A stretch of DNA of 64,000 nucleotides from Vibrio algicola (lineage in GTDB: Bacteria > Pseudomonadota > Gammaproteobacteria > Enterobacterales > Vibrionaceae). The notes under the pieces were generated by a model. That model searched no databases, was not told the origin of the DNA, and was given only the letters and a program-made list of their open reading frames with translations. Each line of letters begins with the position of its first letter. The stretch's first letter is position 1. This document shows, in pieces, positions 27,972-37,948 of the stretch. Both the position numbers and the translations under genes were made by a program. Location of the stretch: positions 1 to 64,000 of the forward strand of contig NZ_CP045700.1 in NCBI RefSeq assembly GCF_009601765.2, written 5' to 3'.

Positions 27972-30854
27972 CTACTCTGCATAGCTATCAATGCTCGGAC
28001 ATGAGCAGATCAAATTACGGTCGCCGTAGACGTTATCTACGCGGTTTACGGTCGGCCAGTATTTCGAGCCTTGAGTGTGCGCGGTTGGGAAGCAAGCGAT
28101 CTCGCGGCTGTATGGGTGATCCCATTCGGTGGCGATCAAATCGACTTGAGTGTGCGGCGCATTGACTAACGGGTTGTTGTCTAGCGGCCATTCACCTTGC
28201 TGCACTTTATCCATCTCTTTGCGAATCGCGATCATCGCATCACAAAAACGGTCTAGCTCGGTTTTATCTTCCGATTCGGTCGGCTCAACCATCAAAGTAC
28301 CCGCCACTGGGAATGACATCGTTGGCGCATGGAAACCGTAGTCCATTAAACGCTTAGCAATGTCTTCTTCACTAATGCCGGTGGCTTCTTTAAGAGGACG
28401 AATATCAATAATACATTCGTGCGCCACACGGCCATGATGACCGCGGTATAACACCGGATAATGAGGACGTAGACGTTCCATAATGTAGTTGGCATTCAAA
28501 ATCGCAACTTTAGTGGCTTCGGTTAAGCCTTTACCGCCCATCATGGCAATGTAGGCCCACGAGATAGGTAGAATGGATGCGCTGCCAAGATCGGCGGCAG
28601 AAACCGCGTATTCTTTACCGACCACGCCATTTTCAATATGACCAGGTAGGAAAGGTGCAAGGTGCGATTTAACCCCAATCGGACCCATACCCGGGCCGCC
28701 GCCGCCATGTGGAATACAGAAGGTTTTGTGTAAGTTCAAGTGCGATACATCGCCACCAATCACGCCTGGATTTGTTAGGCCGACTTGAGCGTTCATATTC
28801 GCGCCATCTAAATACACTTGACCGCCTGCGGCATGCACCATGTCACACACTTTCTGCACTTGTTCTTCATACACACCATGCGTCGATGGGTAAGTGATCA
28901 TAATGCTGGCTAGGTTGCTGCGGTGCTTATCAATTTTAGCGGCTAAGTCTTGAATATCGACGTTACCGTATTCATCACACATGACCACCACGACTTTCAT
29001 CGACACCATTGACGCCGTTGCAGGGTTCGTACCATGGGCCGAACTTGGGATCAAACATACATTACGATGCCCTTCACCGCGGCTTTGATGGTAACGCTGG
29101 ATTGCAATTAAACCGGCGTATTCGCCCGAAGCACCTGAGTTTGGTTGCAGTGAAAATTCATCATATCCGGTGATTTCGCACAGTTGTTGCTTTAATGAAG
29201 CGGCTAAAGCGGTGTAACCAGCGGCTTGATCGAGCGGTGCGAATGGGTGAATACTGCCAAATTCAGGCCAAGTGATTGGGATCATTTCGGCGGCGGCATT
29301 GAGCTTCATGGTACAGCTGCCCAGTGGGATCATGCCATGCGTTAATGAGAAGTCTTTGTTTTCAAGCTTTTTCAAGTAACGCATCATTTGTGTTTCACTA
29401 TGATAGGTGTTGAACACCGGATGAGTTAGGTAGCTTGAAGTACGGCGACAGTTTTCTGGAATGGCCGCAAATTCGTTAGCGGCAATATCCGACGCAAAGG
29501 TATCAACTTTCCATTCAATGCCAAAAACAGCAAATAGTGCTTCGATGTCATCCGCAGTGGTGGTTTCATCTAAGCTAATGCCAAGTTGAGTCGGCTTTTT
29601 ACGCAAGTTAATACCGGCATGTTGCGCCGCATGATACAAGCGCTCGGTGTGTTCTTGGCTGTTGATGGTAATGGTATCAAAGAAGCTGCTATTGGCGAGC
29701 TCATAACCTGAATGTTTTAAGCCAGCCGCTAAAATCGCGGTAAGGTGATGAGTGCGACGAGCAATCGTGCGTAAACCTTCCGCGCCATGATAGACCGCAT
29801 AAAACGATGCCATGTTCGCCAGTAAAGCTTGAGCAGTACAGATGTTTGAGGTCGCTTTTTCGCGGCGAATATGTTGCTCACGCGTTTGCATTGCCATGCG
29901 CAGCGCTTGGTTGCCTTTGCTATCAATCGATACGCCAATGACTCGACCTGGCATGGTACGTTTGTGTTTCTCACGCGTTGCCATAAATGCAGCGTGTGGA
30001 CCGCCGTATCCCATTGGGACGCCAAAACGTTGCGCGCTGCCAATCACCACATCTGCGCCCATTTCACCGGCCGGTTTTAATAGCGTTGAAGCCAGTAGAT
30101 CGGTTGCTACCGTCACAAGGGTTTTATTGGCTTGAGCGGCGCTGATTATGTCGGTTAAATCACGAACCTCACCGGTGGTGCTTGGGTATTGCAGCAATGC
30201 GCCAAATACGTCTTGCTCGGCCAGAGTGTCGATATTGCCAACCATGACTTCAAAGCCAATAAATTCTGCGCGAGTTTTTACCACTTCAATCGTTTGTGGG
30301 TGCACATCATCGGCAACAAAGAATACGCTGCTTTTGCTTTTTCCTGCGCGCTTGCACAGTGTCATCGCTTCACCAGCCGCCGTTGCTTCATCTAATAATG
30401 AGGCGTTGGCAATGTCCATGCCTGTTAGGTCCATCACCATTTGTTGGTAATTCAGCAGTGACTCTAAACGGCCTTGTGAGATTTCTGGTTGATAAGGCGT
30501 GTAGGCAGTGTACCAACCTGGATTTTCAAGCACATTTCGTAGGATCACATTAGGCGTGAAGGTGTTGTAATAACCTTGACCAATAAAGGTGCGCTTAATG
30601 GTATTGAGATTGGCGAATTGTTTCATTTGTCCCAGCATGTCGTTTTCAGACATTGGGGCTTTAAGTTCCATCGCACTTTCGAGGCGAATGTGTGCAGGAA
30701 CGGTTTGAGTGATCAGATCATCTAGGCTATTCGCTTTGGTTTCACTTAGCTCATTGATGATATCCAACATGCGTTGTTGGTCGGTGCTATTCGGGCCATT
30801 ATGGCGACCGATAAATTCTTCGTTATTGCTAAGAGAGTTTAATAAATTAGTCAT
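27972..30854 (-). CDS. gcvP: Glycine dehydrogenase (decarboxylating), P protein GcvP
   Basis: GcvP is the PLP-dependent P protein of the glycine cleavage system; it decarboxylates glycine and passes the aminomethyl group to the lipoyl arm of GcvH. The single-chain form of 960 residues has two homologous halves (E. coli 957). The PLP-lysine segment is seen as [20 protein letters not shown] (about residue 700), with [14 protein letters not shown] and [11 protein letters not shown] in the second half. It lies downstream of gcvH on the same strand, but two hairpins occupy the 137-bp gap, so its expression may be partly independent. Confidence 0.97.
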   Translation of the reverse strand: MTNLLNSLSNNEEFIGRHNGPNSTDQQRMLDIINELSETKANSLDDLITQTVPAHIRLESAMELKAPMSENDMLGQMKQFANLNTIKRTFIGQGYYNTFTPNVILRNVLENPGWYTAYTPYQPEISQGRLESLLNYQQMVMDLTGMDIANASLLDEATAAGEAMTLCKRAGKSKSSVFFVADDVHPQTIEVVKTRAEFIGFEVMVGNIDTLAEQDVFGALLQYPSTTGEVRDLTDIISAAQANKTLVTVATDLLASTLLKPAGEMGADVVIGSAQRFGVPMGYGGPHAAFMATREKHKRTMPGRVIGVSIDSKGNQALRMAMQTREQHIRREKATSNICTAQALLANMASFYAVYHGAEGLRTIARRTHHLTAILAAGLKHSGYELANSSFFDTITINSQEHTERLYHAAQHAGINLRKKPTQLGISLDETTTADDIEALFAVFGIEWKVDTFASDIAANEFAAIPENCRRTSSYLTHPVFNTYHSETQMMRYLKKLENKDFSLTHGMIPLGSCTMKLNAAAEMIPITWPEFGSIHPFAPLDQAAGYTALAASLKQQLCEITGYDEFSLQPNSGASGEYAGLIAIQRYHQSRGEGHRNVCLIPSSAHGTNPATASMVSMKVVVVMCDEYGNVDIQDLAAKIDKHRSNLASIMITYPSTHGVYEEQVQKVCDMVHAAGGQVYLDGANMNAQVGLTNPGVIGGDVSHLNLHKTFCIPHGGGGPGMGPIGVKSHLAPFLPGHIENGVVGKEYAVSAADLGSASILPISWAYIAMMGGKGLTEATKVAILNANYIMERLRPHYPVLYRGHHGRVAHECIIDIRPLKEATGISEEDIAKRLMDYGFHAPTMSFPVAGTLMVEPTESEDKTELDRFCDAMIAIRKEMDKVQQGEWPLDNNPLVNAPHTQVDLIATEWDHPYSREIACFPTAHTQGSKYWPTVNRVDNVYGDRNLICSCPSIDSYAE

Positions 30855-30898
30855 GGTTATCCCTAAACTTAGATCTTTTTACGTCAAACTACCTAAAG

Positions 30899-30929
30899 GA
30901 AAAGCCAGTGAAAGAGTTCACTGACTTTA
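30899..30929 (-). terminator. Second hairpin in the gcvH-gcvP gap
   Basis: AAAGCCAGTGAA (from 30901) and TTCACTGACTTT (to about 30928) pair at 11 of 12 positions. On the minus strand the stem is followed by a pyrimidine run (TTTTCCTTT), so it could attenuate transcription entering gcvP. Confidence 0.45.
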
Positions 30930-30956
30930 TATGATTGAATTTGCGAATATAAATGA

Positions 30957-30987
30957 AAAATCCAACCATATAAGATGATTGGATTTT
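30957..30987 (-). terminator. Hairpin just after gcvH
   Basis: The stem AAAATCCAA / TTGGATTTT lies four bases after the gcvH stop on the minus strand and is followed by T-rich sequence. It probably terminates or processes the gcvH transcript. Confidence 0.55.
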
Positions 30988-30991
30988 AGTT

Positions 30992-31375
30992 TTACTCGTC
31001 TTCTTCGATTGCTGCTAGGTAGCTTTCGGCATCTTTTAAGTTTTCTAATTCAGACGCATCTTCAATCTTCACTTTCGCAATCCAGCCGCCATCGTAAGAT
31101 TCGCTGTTAATTAGCTCTGGGCTATCTTCTAAGTCTTCGTTAATTTCAACGATTTCGCCGGTCACAGGAGAGTAGATATCTGACGCCGCTTTAACTGACT
31201 CAACCAGTGAAAAACCTTCGCCCGCATCGACGGTGTCGCCCACTTCAGGCAGATCGACAAAAACCACATCGCCAAGCATTTCTTGTGCATGCTCAGAAAT
31301 ACCGATAGTAACCGTACCGTCGCCGTTATCGCGAACCCATTCGTGGCTTTCTGTAAACTTAAGAGTCATATCCAT
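30992..31375 (-). CDS. gcvH: Glycine cleavage system H protein GcvH
   Basis: GcvH carries the lipoyl arm that shuttles the aminomethyl group between the P, T and L proteins. The 127 residues match the family length. The lipoylated lysine is Lys62 in the motif [16 protein letters not shown], preceded by [13 protein letters not shown]. The C-terminal region ends in an acidic stretch (EEDE), as usual. The gene is read away from the XRE-cupin regulator and gcvT. No glycine riboswitch signature was seen in the 374-bp divergent region, so control more likely runs through that regulator. Confidence 0.96.
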   Translation of the reverse strand: MDMTLKFTESHEWVRDNGDGTVTIGISEHAQEMLGDVVFVDLPEVGDTVDAGEGFSLVESVKAASDIYSPVTGEIVEINEDLEDSPELINSESYDGGWIAKVKIEDASELENLKDAESYLAAIEEDE

Positions 31376-31749
31376 TTTCTTGCTCCAGAGTATGTCTGTT
31401 GGATCAGTGATTTATACGCAATCGTTTGCTTTGGAATCGTATTTATCGCGGCAAACCATCACAAGTTTCATTGAGTAAAAGTTTTTTGTTTGATATTTAG
31501 CTTCATAATAAAGCGTGATATATCTCCATAACATACTTTTCATAGGTCAAATATTCAACCAAAAGTTTCCTATAAGAAACAAGATTTCTAATTTTGCTAC
31601 AAGCCGCACTTTTTTGAACTTTGTTGCTATGGTTGAACACGGCGTACTCTGTATTATCGATTAACTCAGATTTTGGCAATCGATTGCGCCATGTGGTGGA
31701 GTTAAAAGGTTATTTAGCCGCATCCGCGCAATTAAGATAAGGGATATCC
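31376..31749. promoter_or_regulatory. Divergent control region between gcvH and the XRE-cupin gene
   Basis: This 374-bp region must hold the promoters for both directions. It contains overlapping short inverted repeats at 31565-31589: GTTTC-N6-GAAAC, then AGAAA...TTTCT. They could be operator sites for the XRE-cupin regulator. I found no glycine riboswitch core. The operator assignment is inference. Confidence 0.4.
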
Positions 31750-32361
31750 GTGAGCTTAGGATCAACAAAAATGAAATTTCAGTCTGATGATAGCGATCAA
31801 ACGCTCACGCCACTGGATTTAGGGCAAAGACTGAAAGATATCCGTTTGCAAATGGGGCTCACGCTTGAAGAAGCCAGCAAGCGAACGGGGTTGGCGCGCT
31901 CTACATTATCAAAAATGGAAAATAGCCAGATCTCACCAACCTTTCAAGCATTGCAAAAATTAGCAACTGGGCTGGATATGCCTATTCCGCAGATCTTTGA
32001 ACCGCCAAAGCAAACCAGTGCGGTAGGGCGACGCGATATTACTTTAAAGGGGCAAGGCAAGCCGCATCCAACATCTACTTATGAGCATGAACTGTTGGCC
32101 AGTCAATTATCAAATAAAAAAATGGTGCCCTTTAAAAGCCGTATTCGATCGCGCCATTTTGATGATTATCAAGAGTGGATCCGCCATGACGGGGAAGAGT
32201 TTTTGTTGGTACTGGAAGGCGAAGTCCGTTTTTATTGTGAATTTTATGAACCGGTTGATTTAAAAGAAGGCGATAGTGTGTATTACGATGCCAGTATGGG
32301 GCATACGCTGATCTCAACCGGAGAAAATGACGGTTTAATATTGTGGGTGACGGCGAAATAA
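31750..32361 (+). CDS. XRE-cupin transcriptional regulator of the gcv locus
   Basis: This 203-residue regulator has an XRE helix-turn-helix at about residues 24-80 (LGQRLKDIRLQMGLTLEEASKRTGLARSTLSKMENSQISPTF) and a C-terminal cupin domain (about 125-200, with EEFLLVLEGEVRFYCE and GDSVYYDASMGH). This architecture is common in regulators that sense small metabolites. It sits between gcvH (divergent) and gcvT (same direction, 103 bp), and a homologous gene is found in the glycine cleavage locus of other vibrios. I infer control of gcv genes in response to glycine or serine. The GTG at 31750 has AAGGG upstream; an ATG at 31771 is possible. Confidence 0.85.
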   Translation: MSLGSTKMKFQSDDSDQTLTPLDLGQRLKDIRLQMGLTLEEASKRTGLARSTLSKMENSQISPTFQALQKLATGLDMPIPQIFEPPKQTSAVGRRDITLKGQGKPHPTSTYEHELLASQLSNKKMVPFKSRIRSRHFDDYQEWIRHDGEEFLLVLEGEVRFYCEFYEPVDLKEGDSVYYDASMGHTLISTGENDGLILWVTAK

Positions 32362-32464
32362 TACCGATATCGACAACAATATTTGACATTTATATCGAAA
32401 GAACAAGCCGCAAGCCCGAATGGGAGTGCGTAACCAAAACACTGGATAATCCGTTGGAGGATAC

Positions 32465-33598
32465 ATGACAGAGCAGCACGCGACACAAACCCCACTGAAA
32501 ACACCTTTATACGATGTGCATGTAGAAGCGGGTGCAAAAATGGTTCCTTTTGCTGGTTACGACATGCCAGTGCAATATCCATTAGGTGTGAAAAAAGAGC
32601 ATTTGCATACGCGTGATGCCGCGGGGCTTTTTGATGTGTCTCACATGGGGCAATTACGCTTAAAAGGCGCGAATGCTGCGGCGGGTTTAGAGTCGCTTGT
32701 ACCGGTTGATATTATCGATCTTCCTGCTGGGAAACAGCGCTATGCGTTCTTTACCAATGAGCAAGGCGGCATCATGGATGATTTGATGGTGGCGAACTTA
32801 GGCGATCATCTGTTCGTGGTGGTTAACGCGGCCTGTAAAGCGCAAGATATTGCTCACCTACAAGCGAACCTGCCAAGTGATGTTGAAATCGAAGTGATTG
32901 AAGACCGCGCATTATTAGCACTGCAAGGCCCGAAAGCGGCGCAAGTGTTGGCTCGCATCGAACCGTCTGTCAGCGAAATGTTGTTTATGGATGTGAAAGT
33001 GATTCAATTAAATGGCATTGAGTGCATTGTTAGCCGTTCGGGCTATACCGGTGAAGATGGCTATGAGATCTCTGTGCCAAGTGAGCAAGCGGTCGAATTT
33101 GCCAATACCTTAACGGCATTTGAAGAAGTAGAGTGGATTGGTTTAGGCGCGCGTGATTCACTGCGTTTAGAGTGCGGCTTGTGTTTATACGGACACGATC
33201 TGGATACCACCACCACGCCAGTAGAAGCGAGCTTGTTGTGGGGTATTAGTAAGCCGCGCCGAGCTGATGGTGAACGTGCTGGTGGCTTCCCAGGCGCTGA
33301 TATCATTTTGCAACAGATTGCCACTAAAGATGTAGTGCGTAAACGTGTTGGCTTAGTGGGACAAACCAAAGCGCCGGTGCGTGAAGGGACAAAATTATTT
33401 GATGCTGCTGATAATGAAATTGGTATTGTTACCAGCGGAACAGCAGGGCCTACGGCTGGTAAACCAGTATCAATGGCGTATGTAAGTACTAACTTATCAG
33501 TCATTGGTACTGAAATCTTTGCTGATGTGCGTGGTAAGAAACTGCCAATGCTGGTTGAGAAAATGCCGTTTGTGCCACAGCGTTACTATCGTGGTTAA
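32465..33598 (+). CDS. gcvT: Aminomethyltransferase, T protein GcvT
   Basis: GcvT transfers the methylene group from the H-protein arm to tetrahydrofolate and releases ammonia. The 377 residues show the family start (TPLYDVHVEAGAKMVPFAGYDMPVQY), the folate-binding region GLFDVSHMGQ, SRSGYTGEDGYEI, LGARDSLRLECGLCLYG, and the C-terminal DVRGKKLPMLVEKMPFVP. A strong GGAGG precedes the ATG. It is read with the XRE-cupin gene and opposite to gcvH-gcvP, so the system is split over two transcripts. No glyA is nearby. Its last codons form the first unit of a tandem repeat. Confidence 0.96.
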   Translation: MTEQHATQTPLKTPLYDVHVEAGAKMVPFAGYDMPVQYPLGVKKEHLHTRDAAGLFDVSHMGQLRLKGANAAAGLESLVPVDIIDLPAGKQRYAFFTNEQGGIMDDLMVANLGDHLFVVVNAACKAQDIAHLQANLPSDVEIEVIEDRALLALQGPKAAQVLARIEPSVSEMLFMDVKVIQLNGIECIVSRSGYTGEDGYEISVPSEQAVEFANTLTAFEEVEWIGLGARDSLRLECGLCLYGHDLDTTTTPVEASLLWGISKPRRADGERAGGFPGADIILQQIATKDVVRKRVGLVGQTKAPVREGTKLFDAADNEIGIVTSGTAGPTAGKPVSMAYVSTNLSVIGTEIFADVRGKKLPMLVEKMPFVPQRYYRG

Positions 33599-33690
33599 TA
33601 GATAGGCGTGGTTAAAAAATAGCGTGGTTAAAAAATAGCGTGGTTAATAGATCGATGTGGTTAAAAAAATAGCGCGGTTAATATCTGGTG
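33591..33690. repeat. Short tandem repeat (period 16-17 bp) overlapping the gcvT stop
   Basis: Six copies of G(T/C)GGTTAA followed by an A-rich tail begin at 33591, 33608, 33624, 33640, 33657 and 33674. The first copy encodes the last residues and the stop of gcvT. Confidence 0.8.
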
Positions 33691-33747
33691 CAATGAATAG
33701 ATAAGCGTGTTAAAAACTGCGATTAATCTGGATGTTTAATTAAAGAC

Positions 33748-33787
33748 AAACGGCAGGGATGAGTACTCATTCCTGCCGTTTTTGTTT
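33748..33787 (+). terminator. Terminator after gcvT
   Basis: The 11- to 12-bp stem AAACGGCAGGA-type / TCCTGCCGTTT is followed by TTGTTTG. It lies 150 bp after the gcvT stop, behind the tandem repeat. Confidence 0.8.
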
Positions 33788-33835
33788 GTTAGATATGTCG
33801 ATATTTTTCAGTTTATAGAATATTGATGGCTGATC

Positions 33836-34039
33836 ACACAGCCTTCGGCGACCAACCTTTTTTCAACAGCCAAAAAAGGTGGCAAAAAGGCCGCTGCTAG
33901 AAATTTTGTCACCTTGGCTGCAACACTCTATTTTTTATATCGGCTTCAAGCGCACGTCCATGTTCGCAAGAAGCCTCACCAATCATCTATGATTGGTGTA
34001 TCAAATAGAGTCTTTCCGCCAAGCAAAATTTAGGCAGGT
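33836..34039 (+). repeat. Composite dispersed repeat, copy B (lacks the ERIC-like insert)
   Basis: This copy shares the CACAGCCTTCGGCGACCAAC block, the GGTGGCAAAAAGGCCGCTGC block and the terminal CCAATCAT...ATGATTGG hairpin block with copy C. Where copy C holds a 128-bp palindromic subelement, this copy has only a short TTTTTTATATCGGCT sequence. Nothing coding was found here. Confidence 0.8.
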
Positions 34040-34136
34040 TTAGATCACTTCCGCCTCAAATCAGTTAATTTTTTATTGCAACGCTTTGCTATTGAGCGAT
34101 AACATGTAAGGCTATTTTCTTGGTAAAGATTTGATT

Positions 34137-34544
34137 ATGTCAGATGAAGAACTCGCACTAAAATGGATGCGCCAACAAGCTCGTAAAATTGATCCTTATG
34201 TGGTCAACCCGTCTTTTGACGAGTGCGTTGAACTGATTGAGCCTGCTTTCCAAAAAGGGCAAAGTTTAGCGCAACTTAAATATCTTTTAGGCGAAGCCGA
34301 CCGTAGAGCGGGCGCGGCAGAGCGTAAACATGCAGCCTTAAAGTTTGCCAAAGAAAAGAACCCCAATGCCGGTCAAGTTTTGCGTCTGCAGAGTAAACTG
34401 CAGCGAGTTCAATTGGCGTTAAAGCTCGCCACCAGCGATAACAACATGACTATCTCACAGTTTTGTTCTGAATATGATGTCTCTAAGCGAGATGGCAACA
34501 CCGCGTGGAATAAGACTTTAGTGGAGATCAGTAAGAGAAAGTAA
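34137..34544 (+). CDS. Conserved hypothetical protein of 135 residues
   Basis: I do not recognise this protein. It is hydrophilic and mostly helical in appearance, rich in K, A, L and E (RRAGAAERKHAALKFAKEK), with a first segment DEELALKWMRQQARKIDPYVV and a C-terminal segment containing TISQFCSEYDVSKRDGNTAW, which could be a small helix-turn-helix. No signal peptide, membrane segment or metal motif is seen. The ATG at 34137 is used rather than the upstream TTG. It is a single gene between repeat copy B and a terminator; its codon use resembles that of neighbouring chromosomal genes. Confidence 0.6.
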   Translation: MSDEELALKWMRQQARKIDPYVVNPSFDECVELIEPAFQKGQSLAQLKYLLGEADRRAGAAERKHAALKFAKEKNPNAGQVLRLQSKLQRVQLALKLATSDNNMTISQFCSEYDVSKRDGNTAWNKTLVEISKRK

Positions 34545-34699
34545 ATGTTTTAGGATATATGCATCAACCCGCCCCAGCCCTTCCTTGACGGTGAACTTCG
34601 ACGCTTAATGTTAATACATTGGTTAAGGGAGGGAGCTTGTTTAGTTGTTGTGGTGATTCCAGCGATCGCAAAATAGTGCTTCCACTTTACACAGTCAAT

Positions 34700-34746
34700 A
34701 ACCCAATAAAACCTCATCTTCACACTGGTTTTATTGGGTTTTTTAT
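34700..34746. terminator. Strong terminator between the hypothetical gene and the Dld-like gene
   Basis: The long stem AACCCAATAAAACC / GGTTTTATTGGGTT (14 bp) with a 13-nt loop is followed by six T. It can serve both convergent genes. Confidence 0.85.
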
Positions 34747-34778
34747 TGTCGGTTATGCGTTGATAACGATCAACATAC

Positions 34779-37643
34779 TCACTGCGCCGCTTCGCTCACT
34801 AAATACAAAATAGATTGATAAGGAATACCGCTGTGGTGCGATAGGCCGATTTCACAGGTTAGGCTGTTACTAAAACCGCGAGTGCAGTGGGTGGGGACTT
34901 GGGCTTTTAATGGGTGCAGTGCCGCTTGATTTAACTCTGGGGTATTAAAGCCTTTATCGCCAGCCCAGCCGCAACATTGAATATGCTCCGGTACGATCAC
35001 GTTTTTCGCGCATTGTGTTGCGAGGGCGAGCATCTTGCTTTCAAGCCCCATCATGCGACTGCTGCAAGTGACGTGCAGCATAACCGTTTCGTCGATCGGT
35101 TTAAGCGTTAAGTGTTCAGCGGCGTGCTCGATAATAAAATCAGAGGGTTCGTAAATACTCAGTCCTTTACTAAACAATTGTAAGCTTTGTTTCACACATG
35201 GGCTGGTATCCATCAATATCGGATAGGTGCCTTGTTGGCTGGCTTGCCATAAGGTTTCTTCGAGTTGGTGAGATTTTTTATCTCCAAGCGCATCCATTCC
35301 TTTGCTTTTGTATGGCATTCCACAGCATTGTTCGCTGAGATTTTTCGGCAAGATAATATCAAATCCTGCCTGAGTTAATAACGACATAGTGATCGCGGTT
35401 AATGAAGGCGCATTAGTGTTTGAGCCCATAGTGCGGCTCACACAAGATGGAAAATAAACCACCTTCTTGTGTTGAACATCGGCGATCTTGCTGCGATCGC
35501 TAGCGGCTTCATCTAATGTGTGCATTGGCAGTTTATGTGGGTTGGCTGGGGGAATTTCGGCTAACCACATTGGTGTGCGTTCATGGGTTAATTTACGCAT
35601 TCCATTGACCATACTCGCCATGCCTTTGCGACTGATGAGCTTAGTCATAATGTTGTTAATGCTAAGACCCGTTTTGATGATTTTGGCGCTGGTGGCAAAG
35701 TTATCACTGGTCCAACGGGCAATAAGCGGAAAGTGTTCAGCTTGATCTTGTTTGGTTGGATACTTCTCAGCGCGCAGTTTTTTAACTAAATCACCGGTGT
35801 TAATACCGACTGGGCAACGTTGCTCGCATAAGCCGGTGGCGGCGCAGGTTTCAATCCCTTGGTAGTTAAATAGCTCTGCAAGATGTTTGGCGGTTTGTTT
35901 GCCGTCGCGGCGTTGCTGTTGTAATTCTCGATATAACACAATGCGCTGACGTGGCGATAAACTTAACGTGCGAGATGGGCATACTGGTTCACAAAATCCA
36001 CATTCAATACAGCGATCGACTAAATCATCCGCTTTGGGCATTGGTTTTAAATCACTTAAATGCGCTTGAGGATTGGGATTAATGATAACCCCAGGATTTA
36101 ATAACCCTTGCGGATCAAACAATGCTTTGATTTGCTGCATTAAGCGATAGCCTTGTTTGCCCCATTCGAGTTCGACATATGGCGCCATATTTCGGCCAGT
36201 GCCATGTTCGGCTTTTAATGAACCTTGGTATTTTACTGCCACTAATTGAGTGACATCATCCATAAACTGGCCGTATCTCTCGACTTCACTTTGTGCTTCA
36301 AATCCTTGAGTAAACACAAAGTGTAAATTGCCGTCTAGCGCATGACCAAAAATGATCCCTTCAGAATAATCATACTTTTCAAATAACTGCTGAAGCTCTC
36401 GTACCCCGTTGGCTAAATGCTCAACCGGAAAAGCCACATCTTCGATGATCACCGTAGTACCCGCTTCTCGAACCGCCCCTACCGCAGGGAACAAGCCTTT
36501 ACGAATATTCCACAATCCGGCAACGGTTTCTGCCTCGGTGGTGAAAGGCACGGATTCGATGATGTTGAAATCGTCCAGTCGGCTTAAAATTTGCTCACAT
36601 TGGTCGGCTAATTGTTCGTGATCGGTCGCGTGTGATTCGATCAGCAAGGCAGTAGCTTCTAAATCTAAGTGTTTAATAAATGCAGGCATGCCAGGTTTAT
36701 CGGCAACCGATCGCAGTGAACGGCCATCCATCATTTCTACCGCGGCAACAGGGGTATTCGTTAAAATGCTTACCGCTTGGCTGGCTTGTTCAATATCGGC
36801 AAAAACTAATAATGTCGAACCTTTATGTTGATGTTCAATAACCGTGTGGTAGGTGATCTCGGCAATAAAACCTAATGTGCCTTCTGAACCTATCATTAAA
36901 TGTTGGATAATTTGGATAGGATCGGTGAAATCCACCAAGGCATTAATCGCATAACCTGTGGTGTTTTTTAACCGGTATTTATGCTGAATTAAATGTGCCA
37001 GTTCGTGGTTACTTTTGGTGTCTTGCGCCAGAGCCGCTATACGGCCAATAAAATCGGGGTGGGTGCGTTTAAAGGTTTCAATACTTTGCGGGTTGCTGGT
37101 GTCTAAAATTGAACCATCGGCAAACACAATCTTCATGCTGTCTAGGGTTTGATAGGAATTTTGCGCGGTGCCACAACACATGCCACTGGAGTTATTTGCT
37201 GCAATGCCCCCAATTTTACAGGCATTGATTGAAGCCGGATCGGGACCAATTTTACGCGAAAAAGGCGTGAGGTATTTGTTGGCATCTGCGCCAATCACCC
37301 CAGGTTGTAGTGAAATCTTGTCGCCATTATCGAGTATTTGATGTTTTCGCCAATCATCGGTAAGAGTAATTAAGACCGAATCGGATACCGCTTGCCCAGA
37401 AAGGCTGGTTCCCGCTGCGCGAAAGGTAAATGGTACTTTCAGTTCTCGGCAACAACGCATGGCATAAAGCAACTCGTCGATATCTTGAATACGTAACACA
37501 ATCTTAGGCACTAAGCGGTAAAAGCTAGCATCGGTACCATAAGCCAAACATTTATCTTGCTGGCTAATAATGCGCTCGCGATTGATGCGCTGAGCTAAGT
37601 TGTGTTCGAGTTGAGAATAAATGTCCATATTGTTTAGTACCAT
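34779..37643 (-). CDS. FAD-linked oxidase with Fe-S C-terminus, D-lactate dehydrogenase (Dld-II)-like
   Basis: This 954-residue protein joins an FAD-binding PCMH/VAO domain (about 15-480; PFTFRAAGTSLSGQAVSD, IGGIAANNSSGMCCG, GSEGTLGFIAEITY, FGHALDGNLHFVF) to a ferredoxin segment with two Cys clusters (CIECGFCEPVCPSR and CAATGLCEQRCPVG) and CCG-type cysteine-rich repeats (FPSCVSR, EQCCGMPYKSKG, CSSRMMG, QCCGWAGDKG). The plan is that of Shewanella-type respiratory D-lactate dehydrogenase (Dld-II) and of D-2-hydroxyglutarate dehydrogenases. It probably oxidises D-lactate and feeds quinone. No lactate permease or lldD lies beside it, so the substrate is uncertain. A start five codons in (MDIYSQ) is possible. 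Confidence 0.85.
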   Translation of the reverse strand: MVLNNMDIYSQLEHNLAQRINRERIISQQDKCLAYGTDASFYRLVPKIVLRIQDIDELLYAMRCCRELKVPFTFRAAGTSLSGQAVSDSVLITLTDDWRKHQILDNGDKISLQPGVIGADANKYLTPFSRKIGPDPASINACKIGGIAANNSSGMCCGTAQNSYQTLDSMKIVFADGSILDTSNPQSIETFKRTHPDFIGRIAALAQDTKSNHELAHLIQHKYRLKNTTGYAINALVDFTDPIQIIQHLMIGSEGTLGFIAEITYHTVIEHQHKGSTLLVFADIEQASQAVSILTNTPVAAVEMMDGRSLRSVADKPGMPAFIKHLDLEATALLIESHATDHEQLADQCEQILSRLDDFNIIESVPFTTEAETVAGLWNIRKGLFPAVGAVREAGTTVIIEDVAFPVEHLANGVRELQQLFEKYDYSEGIIFGHALDGNLHFVFTQGFEAQSEVERYGQFMDDVTQLVAVKYQGSLKAEHGTGRNMAPYVELEWGKQGYRLMQQIKALFDPQGLLNPGVIINPNPQAHLSDLKPMPKADDLVDRCIECGFCEPVCPSRTLSLSPRQRIVLYRELQQQRRDGKQTAKHLAELFNYQGIETCAATGLCEQRCPVGINTGDLVKKLRAEKYPTKQDQAEHFPLIARWTSDNFATSAKIIKTGLSINNIMTKLISRKGMASMVNGMRKLTHERTPMWLAEIPPANPHKLPMHTLDEAASDRSKIADVQHKKVVYFPSCVSRTMGSNTNAPSLTAITMSLLTQAGFDIILPKNLSEQCCGMPYKSKGMDALGDKKSHQLEETLWQASQQGTYPILMDTSPCVKQSLQLFSKGLSIYEPSDFIIEHAAEHLTLKPIDETVMLHVTCSSRMMGLESKMLALATQCAKNVIVPEHIQCCGWAGDKGFNTPELNQAALHPLKAQVPTHCTRGFSNSLTCEIGLSHHSGIPYQSILYLVSEAAQ

Positions 37644-37948
37644 GCGTTTATTATCATTGGGTTATATAGAAGATCACGCATCAGTATATACCTAAGTTGC
37701 TTTTACTCGCCATAATCAATATCGAAGATGATACGTGGGTTGATATTGTTATGATGTTGATGCCATCACTTTAGATTGAGCGCAGATCAGCATGTTTGGC
37801 CATTCAATGTTTAAGCTTAAAACTCGCTTGAGCATTGATTCAAGCTATAAAATGGAATAGGTTAATAGTATGGAAGAAATCTGTAACGAAATATAAGTTT
37901 GTTACGATATGAAAAATAACAATAAAAATAACCGTTATGGAGAACAGG
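37644..37948. other. Divergent intergenic region, no gene seen
   Basis: This 305-bp AT-rich gap lies between the Dld-like gene and the ABC importer. It must hold promoters in both directions. A small inverted repeat (GTAAC at about 37881 and GTTAC at about 37899) is the only structure I noticed. Confidence 0.5.

Noticed and set aside
31376..31749. Possible glycine riboswitch upstream of gcvH
   Set aside because: I could not find the conserved purine-rich core or tandem aptamer pattern.
34619..34813. 64-residue plus-strand frame
   Set aside because: It spans a strong terminator hairpin and runs into the end of the Dld-like gene; no family resemblance.
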